Source: Trifolium pratense
Lineage: Eukaryota > Streptophyta > Magnoliopsida > Fabales > Fabaceae
DNA: 64,000 nucleotides
Assembly (NCBI RefSeq): GCF_020283565.1
Contig: NC_060060.1
Location: 63,163,257-63,227,256 of the forward strand
Direction of reading: 5' to 3'
Part shown: piece after piece, positions 55,073-64,000 of the stretch
How the letters are laid out: every line of letters begins with the position of its first letter
How positions within the stretch are numbered: position 1 is the stretch's first letter
Translations under genes and position numbers: made by a program
Notes under the pieces: generated by a model
The model's database searches: none
Seen by the model: the letters and a program-made list of their open reading frames with translations, nothing else
Told to the model about the DNA's origin: nothing

Positions 55073-58000
55073 TTTAAAATATTCGATCATCATATAGAAT
55101 AAAAATCAGAGTACTTGATTTGGTATGATCATGTTATTGCAATTAGGATTCATAACGGCGCATGTGTTGTGCCATTATAATTAGGGTTTGCAAAACGTAT
55201 CAAATGTTGATGCATAAATTAGATGGTAACTCAAAGTGATTTTGACAAATATATTTAATTTTGAAATTGTTTCAAAATTTTAGAAATATCGTTTGAAATT
55301 GTTTTAAAAGATAATATTATCAATTTTTGCAAATATATTATTCAAAAGGGTTTTGAATAAATAAATTACCATATTTGATAATTAGAGAATTGTCAAAGAT
55401 TTGATTTAAAATATTTGATTTAGAATTACAAGATTTGAATCAAATTTAATTAATTGGGTTTTTCAAAGCGATTATGAATCAAAATGTTTGATTCTGTTTT
55501 TAAAATTAATTATTTGAATTATTTAAAGTTTATTCAAAAGGAGTTTTGATTAATTAAATTACCATATTTGATGATTATAGAATCATTAAAGATTTGATTC
55601 AAAATATTTAATTTAGAATTAAAAGATTTGAATCAAATAAAATTGATTTGGTACTTTTAAAGCGATGATGAATCAAAGGTTTGATTCTGATTTAAATTAA
55701 TTCAAAAGTGTTTTGATTAATTGTTAAAGATTTGATTTAAAAGTTTAGCATAAATTTAGCATAATTTTATTTTTTATGAATCAAAAGATTTGATTATAGA
55801 TTATAAGATTTGAATCAGTTTTACTTTTATTTGATATATATCCATGTGATGCGATATTATTTTGAAATAATATTAGTTTGTTATGCCAATAAAACAGAAA
55901 GAATAATTTTTTTTTTTTTGGCGCTAGTTTGTTAAGATACGTTGTTATTGGCATAACAATGTAATATTAATTTAATAATAATAGTAATAATAAGATGTTA
56001 TTATTACTTATTTATTTATTTATTAAATATATGGTATATGGTTATGACCTTAGATATTTGGTGCGTTAATTTATACGGCCTGCGTGTCGTGGTTTATTTT
56101 ATAAATACGGCCTGCGTGTCGTGCATTTTATTTATTTATTTATTTATTAAGTTACTTAAATAATGTAATTGCTCGAGTTCAAAAGAGACAACGCCAAATG
56201 ATGATACCGATGGAGAAGCTTGAGAAGTTTGCTCGAGGGTCAAAGAATTGTAATAAAGTAGTTTATTTAATTCTTGTGCGTTAGGAGGTCATAACCATAC
56301 TACCTAGTCTATTTTATTTTATGTATGTGATGCATGAGATGTATGTTTTAATTATATTTGCCATGTATGTTTTATATAATTATTAAACGCATATTTACAT
56401 GAATGTCATGTAAAGTGAAACGCGTGTATAAGATACACATGTCGGTGAGATCAAATTTAATTAAAAATCCTTCAAGTACTCATAAAGACTAATATTGAAG
56501 ATGTAGGTTTTGCCAACGCAAGGTGCATTTTCTATACTAGTAAGATGTGTCTATATTAAGTTTTATGCTTTCCAAAGAATAGCACCCTTCAAGATCAATA
56601 TCGATTAATGTAGGTTTTGCCAACGTAAAGTGCATTGTCAATATTGATAAGTTGCGGTGAGATAACCAGTTTATCCGATTGCTATTTATTGGGTTTAACT
56701 TAACTAAAGAAAAATATAATATGATTATATGACTTTAGAAGCAAATGTTGGGTTATTCCATATGATGGATTAAAATAAGTGTTATTCACCCAACGGAAAG
56801 GATATGAGAGTTGTATGAGATACAATTGGAAACAGTTTCCTACCTAAATAACTACGTTTTGTGTAATCAGCCCAACGCTGACTTAAAACAAATTGAAATA
56901 TGGATCTCATTCTCACTAGAAAATTTTCAACGGGATTTTCCGAATCAAATGTCGAGGGTCATTTGTTTTGAGTAAAATAGTGGGAGCATATTTAATTAAA
57001 GACCTAGTTAAATATGTTTTAATCATGATACAAATATTCTTATCTTCATAATTAGATATATTTGGCATATAGTTTATATTTTACTAAAGGTCCTTACGAA
57101 GGACATAAGGTTCGGAAAAGAGTTTCTGAATTAGTACATATATTGAGAATTGTTCTCAAATACGAGAAAAACTACTAATAGTTTTGAAAGAGTCAAAATG
57201 GAAGAAAGAAGTGAGACTTCTTCATACATCTTGTTATAGAAAGTTAAATTATTTACTTTACATCTAAGGTATATGATACTAGATGCAAATTTCATATTTG
57301 TTGAAATATGAAATTGTTTTAAAGAAGTAAAAATTTGACTATAGATAAAGTCAACTTACGTTTAGAATGAAATAGTTTCATTGATCGTATAAGTTGAGTT
57401 TGACATGGAACCAAATAATTGTTATTAAGTTTCATTTAATAATAGAAGCATTGAGCCTAAACCTTGTATTGACAAGAAAAGGACTACTTGTTTCATTTCT
57501 CTTACTTCATTTACATTGCTAATAAGTTTAATAGATGTGAATATGTGTATTTGACACAAACTATGATTCTTTGAATTTGTTCAAAGAATTCATGAATGAA
57601 TGAAGTAAAGGAAATTTTGAAAAGTATTTAGACCATACGAACATGTCGTGATGGTAAATGCTTAAATAAGAAGTATAATAATAACTATTTATATTACATC
57701 ATGTTTGACATGTTTACATATAAGATAGTTCATTTATATCTCTTACGACTCCTTTTGAAAAATTATTTTAATTACAGTTATTCTTTACCCACAACAAGTT
57801 CCAATAAATCAAATAAAAAATACACCATATTCGATATGGAGGTAAGAGTACCTTATTTGACTTTATGATAGTTTGAGATTGTAAGGTTTATTAGATAAAC
57901 TTAATCCCAAATTGAATGAATGTGTATTTGTGGAAGTACCTAAGGGATACTAATTTTACGACACTCTCTAGGATAAAAGTTGTTTTATTACATGAACTGA

Positions 58001-59430
58001 AATATTTCTTTAGAAGAAATATGTTTCTAAAAGAGACAGTGGGAGTGACGTAAAACTTGAGTAAATTCAAGTAACACAAAACACATATCCTTTCAAAATT
58101 GGAACACGAATCAATTCCACAAGGTTGTTGTTGGACTGCCGGTTCGAGTAGCACAAGAACTAGATGAGTCTAATATGTCCTATCAAAAGTTGAAGGACAT
58201 GGCCTCACCATAACACTTCTGGCGGATAGATAACGAGGTTCTATTCCTTAATTGGAATGACATTACATATGTATTTGACATATGGATAGGGTTTTGTTAA
58301 TCTAAAGGATGCTAGAAAAGTATATAAATTACAAAATTCATTTGTGAATTTGTTCAAATTTCTCAAAGTTGAATTATCAATTTTATTGATCAAGTTTTAT
58401 GAAAACAAAGATTAATAAAGGAAATCTTGTGCACACAAGAAAGTCAGTGGGAGTATTTAAATTAATCTGGTATTGTATGTGGATGACGTACTGATCATCA
58501 AGACAATTTTCATACACTACACATGTAAGACATGATTAGGTAATTGTTTCTTGATGAAATACTTAGGTGAGACTTCCTAAAAGTTAGGAATCAAGATCTA
58601 TAGAGATAGATTGTTGACATATATCAACCTTAGCCTATGTACAAATTTGATGAAGTGTACAGACACCTCATGTGCTTAATTTTATTGAAATTATTGCATA
58701 CACCACATGATGTATTTTGTCTCAAAGACAATATCCAACCTCATTGGATGAGAAAGGGATGCATGAGAAGCATCCAAATGCTTTGGCAATTGGATTGATC
58801 ATGTATATCATGATATGTACTAGACCAGATGTACTATATGCTATTAGTATAAACAATATGTACCAATTATTTCTAGTGATTGTCATTAGATCACCATCAA
58901 GAATATCCATGGATATCTTAAAATCACTAAGGATGACTTCTTGATCGGATCTGGAAATGATCATTGTAAATGAGTTACAATGATATTGATTATCCAAAAC
59001 CGAAGAACAGTATACCCAGATTGTAGTCTGGAATAAACTTTATGCTCGGATGTCAAATCTATAAGCTTACAAGCTTCAGAAGATTGATATATCTATTACA
59101 AAGGTCAAATATATGATTTGAATCGTTTGTCTCATAAGATGAGGCAGAAAATTGTTTTCCTTACATTGCAGATTCCCTTGACCTCATTAAAGATGGTAAT
59201 GGTTTAATCTTGCAAGCAACGGAAAATCAGATCTCACCAACGATTCAAATACAAGTTTTGACACTTGATTTCTTTTTATAGAAGATCAAAAGTGTAAATT
59301 GGAAGATGTATCGGGTACCAACATAGGAAAGAGTTTCTTATCCACTAATAGAAAATCTTGCATAGAAGATGCTTGATGATGACGCTAGTCCAATAGATGT
59401 TGAGTTGATATCTGATTGGCTTTAGTGCTA
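55073..59430 (+). pseudogene. Relic interior of copia element G
   Basis: Stops fill all frames. Recognisable scraps are an RT active-site remnant encoding LVLYVDDVLII (58480-58515) and a post-RT segment encoding AIGLIMYIMICTRPDVLYAI (about 58778-58840), both of Ty1/copia type. Additional internal duplications: a ~185-bp repeat (about 55335-55500 and 55525-55690), ACGGCCTGCGTGTCGTG twice (56075, 56106) and GTAGGTTTTGCCAACG twice (56504, 56612). No gag is recognisable. Confidence 0.8.
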
Positions 59431-59439
59431 GTGGGAGAT
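59431..59439 (+). other. Polypurine tract of G
   Basis: GTGGGAGAT immediately before the 3' LTR, a common copia tract. Confidence 0.85.
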
Positions 59440-60899
59440 TGTTGGAGTAAGCCCTAAAAGCCAATCTATTTTGATAGAATCGTCTTTTGTATGATGACTT
59501 TGATTTATATATTTAATATATATAATAAGGCATTTCTTTATTATGTTTGTTTCAAACTAATAAAGTCCCTAGAATAGCTAGTCTAATTAATGGAACATTA
59601 AGTGTGACTTAATAGTGAGACTCCATTAAACATAATGACACTATTCTTAAAGTATCCATAGTCAAGTTTTACTGTGATGTGGGATAACAGTAAAACATAG
59701 AGACTATTATGTGAGTAGACCGATGACTTCATCTCACGAGTCATGGATATGAGATATCAAGTCTTCACATAGATATAAATATTAGGAGTAATATTTATAT
59801 TGGATTGACCCGCCATGAGAATGCTACATTGTATGTTATGAAAAGTGTCATAAGTTATTCTCATAGTGATAATGGTGTATACCACCCTTCGACCTGAAAC
59901 CACTATGAACCCTAGATGTGGAGTAGAATACTTAGTTACCGTTCAAACATTGTCCGTAACAGGATGACTATAAAGTCGGTTGATGGGTACTCTACAAATC
60001 ATGCTGAGGGACATGAGTGACCTAGATGGAATTTGCCCCTCTTACATAACAGGAGCAATATCTGTAGGCCTCTTGATTGAATATAACTGATAAAATGCGT
60101 GGCCACGCCGAACTAAGTCAATATGAGATATTGAGCTTATTCGTTGGTTAGTATATTCTGGGATCAAGAAATAAGATATTGAACCATACAAGGGTGACAC
60201 GATCTATGCCTTGTGTTCAATATAGATATAAGGGCAAAGGGGTAATTATACACAAGATCGTTATCACGGAAAGGTTTCGTCAGATCACATGACATTCTCG
60301 TCACTTGGGTAGCAGTGATGTGTTGCTAGATACCGCTCACTGTTTATAATATTAAATATGTGATTTAATATTATTGCCAACGTTACGAGAACCTATAGGG
60401 TCACACACAAAGAACAGATAGATGAGAGAAATAAATAAGTAAGACTTATTTATAAAATAATAAGTAGGACTTATTAGTAATTAAATAATTAAGTATGACT
60501 TATTATTTAATTTATGAAAATAGAGAAATGCGGTCCACCGTAAGGTACGGTGCAGTGCTTGGTTTGATGACCACACAAGTGGTTCTATAAATAGAACCCT
60601 TGTGATGAAGTTTTGTCAGCTTAACCTAATTCACAAAGTAAAACCTAGCCGCTGCTCTCTAAACCCTATTCTCTCTGAATTTCTGGTGGAATTGGCTAGC
60701 ACCGGTCATCGGAGAAGTTCTGTTCGTGTGGACTGAGTAGATGCATCGCTTCTTTGCTTTGCTAGTGATCGAAACTATTTCCATACTTTGTGAGGTAACA
60801 ATTCTATCACTGATTCATTCTAAGTTCTTAATGATCCAAGGAAAGGAAATCGTTTTTTTTTTAAAATTCCGCTGCCTCTGATATATCGATTTCCCTTCA
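59440..60899 (+). mobile_element. Element G 3' LTR
   Basis: 1460 bp. Differences from the 5' LTR that I saw include T/C near 53521, G/A near 53607, G/A near 53644, T/C near 53758, C/T near 54360, T/C near 54460 and G/T near 54537. It is followed by the TSD copy CCTAC (60900-60904). Confidence 0.93.
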
Positions 60900-61622
60900 C
60901 CTACACAATTGAAGCTTACCAAAGATGAGAAAGGGATTGATGTGGATCAAAGTCTCTACAGAAGTATGATTGGGAGCTTGCTATATCTCACAGCTAGCAG
61001 GCCTGATATCATGTTTGCAGTTGGTGTTTGTGCAAGATATCAATCTGAACCCAAGATGAGTCATCTGACTCAAGTAAAGAGGATTTTCAAATATGTCAAT
61101 GGAACATGTGGCTATGGAATTTTATACTCTCATGGTAATGATTCTACTTTAGTTGGCTATTGTGATGCAGATTGGGCAGGAAGTGCAGATGATAGAAAGA
61201 GCACCTCTGGTGCATGTTTCTTCTTGGGAAACAATCTAGTATCTTGGTTTAGTAAGAAGCAGAATAGTGTGTCTCTATCTACAGCTGAGGCAGAATATAT
61301 AGCAGCTGGTAGTAGTTGCTCTCAATTGTTATGGATGAGACAAATGTTGAAGGAGTATAGTGTTGAGCAAGATGTCATGACACTCTACTGTGACAATCTG
61401 AGTGCTATAAACATTTCTAAAAATCCTATTCAACATAGTAGGACTAAGCACATTGATATACGTCATCATTTTATAAGAGAACTTGTAGAAGAGAAAATTG
61501 TTACACTTGAACACATTGCATCCGAAGAACAGTTGGCAGATATTTTTACAAAAGCTTTAGATGCGAATCAATTTGAAAATTTGAGAGGCAAACTTGGAAT
61601 TTGCCTTTTTGAAGACAAATAG
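60900..61622 (+). CDS. Pol of Sirevirus F, part 2 (RNase H, leaky stop)
   Basis: Resumes the F frame after the duplicated target. It encodes the end of RT and RNase [84 protein letters not shown]. The ORF ends with TAG at 61620-61622. The bases after it, CAGTTA, fit the leaky context UAG-CAR-YYA, and the next ORF is in the same frame. Confidence 0.93.
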   Translation, partial: PTQLKLTKDEKGIDVDQSLYRSMIGSLLYLTASRPDIMFAVGVCARYQSEPKMSHLTQVKRIFKYVNGTCGYGILYSHGNDSTLVGYCDADWAGSADDRKSTSGACFFLGNNLVSWFSKKQNSVSLSTAEAEYIAAGSSCSQLLWMRQMLKEYSVEQDVMTLYCDNLSAINISKNPIQHSRTKHIDIRHHFIRELVEEKIVTLEHIASEEQLADIFTKALDANQFENLRGKLGICLFEDK

Positions 61623-61628
61623 CAGTTA
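61620..61628 (+). promoter_or_regulatory. Readthrough-type stop codon (TAG CAG TTA)
   Basis: Exactly the UAG-CAR-YYA signal known from tobacco mosaic virus, and reported for the soybean Sirevirus SIRE1, whose envelope-like protein is made by stop suppression. The downstream frame is open for 753 codons. Confidence 0.75.
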
Positions 61629-61637
61629 CAGTATGTA

Positions 61638-63887
61638 ATGCGTGTAACTACCTCTCATCACTTAAAGTTACACGCTAATCAAGGAAGTTTTCATTCAACT
61701 TCCCACAACCTCCATCAACCACAATCATTACTTTTCATCCATTCTCTCTCTCACGTTCAAAAACTCTCCATCTTCCTCATCAACATTTCTCTAATCTCTC
61801 CTTTTCTCAGAAAATTTCACTTCCGAATTATGTCTGACTCTGCTAAATCTTCACCAACGAAGACAGATGCTGTTCCATCACCACAAATGGTGATTAATGT
61901 TATTCCTCTCAACACCATACCTTCCACAAGTCCAACAATGAGGAGAAAATCAGTTGCAAAGAAGGAAAAATCATCACGAACAACAACAAATCCTTCATCT
62001 CCTTCCGCGTCAATTAAAGTTTCAAAGCGTAAAAGCAAGAAGACTAAAGGAGAATCGAGTAAAGCTTTTACAATGTCCGAGCTTCACACTGATCCACTTC
62101 CTTCAAGTGATGCTGCAACACATGTCGCTAGTGCCACCGTTGAGAATGTTGAGACATCCGGTAAGATTCCTATTAATTTAGGTCGTAATACACCAAAATC
62201 TGATAAAACCCTAGGTGTAGAGACCCCTGCTATATCTGGAAATTTGGGGAAAAGTATTCCTAACTCCCCTGTTGCTGTTGATACTAATGTTGGTGCTTCC
62301 ACTGAGACCAATAATGATGTTGCTGACGAGTCCACTAAGAAAACTGCTTCTGAGACTCATGTTGCGCCAAGTGTTGCAACACATGGCGCTGCGCCAAATG
62401 TGGTGCCAGATGTTACCACATCTTTGGCACAAGAAAATTTGGAGGACTATTCTGAGTCTGATGAGAGTCCCCCACCTAAGGATGCTGATAAAGAAACTGT
62501 TCCTGACAAGGTTGTCAATGATGATCCTGATGTTGTAGTTGTAAATGAAACCACTGTTAGTGATAAGGCTATTCCTGCACATTCTGAAGCTAGTGTGGCT
62601 AGGAGGACTAGAAGTAGGGCTGGTAAAGGTGTAGAGACGGCTAATACACCTGTCCAAACACCCAAATCCTCTAAGGCTAGAAAAGATACTGGTAAAAAGC
62701 CTCTTTATGGACCTCCCAAACCTGTCAGTAAGGTGGTTCCTAGGACTGAAACTAAGAAAAGGAAAGCTCCACCAAATAGTGATTCTGATTTTGAGCCAGA
62801 GACAGATGTTGCTGCATCTGGCAGCACATCTAGGAAGAGTGTAGGAAGAAAGAAGATCCCTCAATCTGTTCCCTATGCTCCTTTAGATAATGTCTCGTTC
62901 CATCTAGAAAATGGGTCTGCAAGATGGAAATTTGTATATCATAGGAGGCTGGCTCTGGAAAGGAATTTGAAGAATGATATTCTTGAATGTCCAAGTGTTG
63001 TTGAAGCTCTTGAGTATGCTGGTTTGATGAAAACTGTTGTGGGTTTGGACAAGTGCTATGACAGGCTTGTCAAAGAGTTTTTGATAAATGTTGCTGACAA
63101 CTGTAATGATCCAGCAAGTCCTGAATACAGGCAGGTATTTGTTCGTGGTAAATGTGTTAAGTTCTCACCAACTGTGATCAACCAATATTTACAAAGAAAT
63201 TCTGATGAAGTGGCTCCTCTAAAAGTCACAGACAATGAGGTCTGCAAGGTCCTCACTGGTGGAAGAATAAAGGTATGGCCAAGCAAGGCTAAGTTGGCTG
63301 CAACTTCTCTCTCTCCATTTTATGCTGTTTTGAATAGGATAGCTGCACACAATTGGGTGCCTACAACCCATTCAGGTGATGTGGCCAGAGGGTTGGGAAA
63401 GTTTATCTATGCTGTGGGTACCAAGGCCAACTTTGATTATGGATCTTATTTCTTTCAAGAAACTTTAAGCCATGCTTTGACCTATGCTGTTGAGAAGCCA
63501 GTTGCTCTCCCTACTCTGCTATGCAATATCATCCTTGAGCAACACCCAGATATACTAAGAAGTACTGATGTTCCTTGTAAAAGGAAAGGGGTGTTGGTTA
63601 TTGAGCAGAGACTGCTGGATGGGACAAATGCTGCAGCAGGTGTTGGCACATCTGTCCAGGCTGGTGTACTTTCAAGGAAGCAGATGATTGTTGATCTTAC
63701 TGAGACTAGAAGAGCCCTTGAGGCAAGAAAATTGAAAATTGATCGTGTGATTGAGGCACTGAAGGCTGAGGAGGCTGCTGAGACTGTTGAGGGTGAGCCC
63801 AATGGACAAGAAGGAGAAGTAACTAGTGACTCTGAGGATGGCTCTGAGGATGTGATGGAGGACTCTGATGAAAGTTCTTCAATATGA
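61638..63887 (+). CDS. Envelope-like third ORF of Sirevirus F
   Basis: The frame is continuous with pol through the leaky TAG. The first ATG is 61638 (749 aa) and a better one is 61830 (685 aa, starting MSDSAKSS). Between them is a hydrophobic stretch (SLLFIHSLSHVQKLSIFLIN) that could be a membrane segment if translated, or plain leader. The first ~400 residues are Ser/Thr/Val/Lys-rich low complexity with basic clusters (KRKSKKTK, RRTRSRAGKG). A folded domain from about residue 430 (ARWKFVYHRRLALERN, ECPSVVEALEYAGL, KLVKEF type helices, VFVRGKCVKFSPTVIN) matches the plant-transposon/envelope-like domain of Sireviruses. A coiled coil (RRALEARKLKIDRVIEALKAEE) and an acidic end (SEDGSEDVMEDSDESSS) follow. 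Its role is unproven, and 'envelope-like' is a label by position. Confidence 0.85.
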   Translation: MRVTTSHHLKLHANQGSFHSTSHNLHQPQSLLFIHSLSHVQKLSIFLINISLISPFLRKFHFRIMSDSAKSSPTKTDAVPSPQMVINVIPLNTIPSTSPTMRRKSVAKKEKSSRTTTNPSSPSASIKVSKRKSKKTKGESSKAFTMSELHTDPLPSSDAATHVASATVENVETSGKIPINLGRNTPKSDKTLGVETPAISGNLGKSIPNSPVAVDTNVGASTETNNDVADESTKKTASETHVAPSVATHGAAPNVVPDVTTSLAQENLEDYSESDESPPPKDADKETVPDKVVNDDPDVVVVNETTVSDKAIPAHSEASVARRTRSRAGKGVETANTPVQTPKSSKARKDTGKKPLYGPPKPVSKVVPRTETKKRKAPPNSDSDFEPETDVAASGSTSRKSVGRKKIPQSVPYAPLDNVSFHLENGSARWKFVYHRRLALERNLKNDILECPSVVEALEYAGLMKTVVGLDKCYDRLVKEFLINVADNCNDPASPEYRQVFVRGKCVKFSPTVINQYLQRNSDEVAPLKVTDNEVCKVLTGGRIKVWPSKAKLAATSLSPFYAVLNRIAAHNWVPTTHSGDVARGLGKFIYAVGTKANFDYGSYFFQETLSHALTYAVEKPVALPTLLCNIILEQHPDILRSTDVPCKRKGVLVIEQRLLDGTNAAAGVGTSVQAGVLSRKQMIVDLTETRRALEARKLKIDRVIEALKAEEAAETVEGEPNGQEGEVTSDSEDGSEDVMEDSDESSSI

Positions 63888-64000
63888 TTTCTGATGTTTT
63901 CTTATATTTGTTTCTGATGTAATTTTGGTGTTTCTTTTGTTGTTCCTTTATGGGCAAGGCCCTGGATTTCTAGCACCTGTGTGTGCTCTATGGTCTGTAA
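63888..64000 (+). other. 3' flank of the F third ORF
   Basis: 113 T-rich non-coding bases to the window edge. The polypurine tracts and 3' LTR of F lie outside the window. Confidence 0.7.

Larger units (their letters stand above)
53147..60899 (+). mobile_element. Element G: non-autonomous Ty1/copia element
   Basis: 7753 bp, TSD CCTAC (53142-53146 and 60900-60904), and LTRs of exactly 1460 bp each. PBS and polypurine tract are intact, but the 4.8-kb interior has no ORF, only relics of pol. The LTRs differ at about 7 sites, so it moved recently using proteins from another element. Confidence 0.93.
47811..64000 (+). mobile_element. Element F: Sirevirus, interrupted by G, runs off the window
   Basis: 5' LTR 47811-48851, PBS, fused gag-pol ORF, readthrough-type stop and envelope-like third ORF. 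The 3' LTR is outside the window. It was inserted into LTR D after GAGTC. Its pol is split by G (53147-60899), and apart from that insertion the coding sequence is open. Confidence 0.93.

Noticed and set aside
58717..58944. 75-aa ORF in G as a gene
   Set aside because: It is a short surviving piece of copia pol in a wrecked interior and was included in the relic feature.

Overview
The window is plant nuclear DNA made almost entirely of nested transposable elements. No intact ordinary host gene is visible. It is a eudicot, and probably a papilionoid legume. That assignment is an inference from the retroelement mix: Sireviruses with an envelope-like third ORF, Tekay chromoviruses whose LTRs begin TGTAACGACCC, Athila relics, and tRNA-like SINEs. 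No host gene confirms the species.

Left flank (1-9604): a partial minus-strand LTR of the Tekay-like family sits in a decayed Athila pol. The same area holds a deletion-derivative hAT transposon (2438-4556, exact 8-bp TSD), a second hAT-type non-autonomous element (4659-5653) that itself contains two tRNA-like SINEs, a foldback Mutator-like MITE (5920-6262, 9-bp TSD), and a decayed tandem repeat field carrying a Stowaway MITE.

Centre (9605-38625): a three-deep nest. A is a minus-strand Sirevirus (9605-38625, TSD GCAAT) with gag, pol, a third ORF and a convergent antisense ORF that has its own TATA box and poly(A) signal. Its 3' LTR is split by B (9796-27239, TSD CAGTC), a Ty3 element with near-identical 2378-bp LTRs but a ruined interior. 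B is in turn split by C (13210-22316, TSD CCTAA), a complete Tekay chromovirus with an intact gag-pol ORF and 2312-bp LTRs in which I saw a single difference.

Right (38631-64000): a pseudogene resembling the plant mobile domain, with its own TATA box, is cut by LTR D (B-related). D is cut by E (40336-46089, TSD CTCAT), an Athila-type element with a deleted gag and no pol, and by F (47811 to beyond the window), a Sirevirus. The pol of F is split by G (53147-60899, TSD CCTAC), a copia element with a relic interior. Downstream of G, F pol ends at a UAG in a readthrough context (UAG CAG UUA), in frame with an envelope-like ORF.

LTR differences counted by eye agree with the nesting order: A older than B older than C. 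The features I rank highest are: (1) a series of stem-loops with covarying stems and a constant linker in the B and D LTRs, with a weaker version in C; (2) a splice donor in every Tekay-like LTR, paired in C with a branch point and acceptor just before the gag ATG, which predicts a leader intron that removes the PBS; (3) the antisense gene in A; (4) family-specific short motifs dispersed through the LTRs and coding regions of both Sireviruses; (5) the readthrough stop in F.
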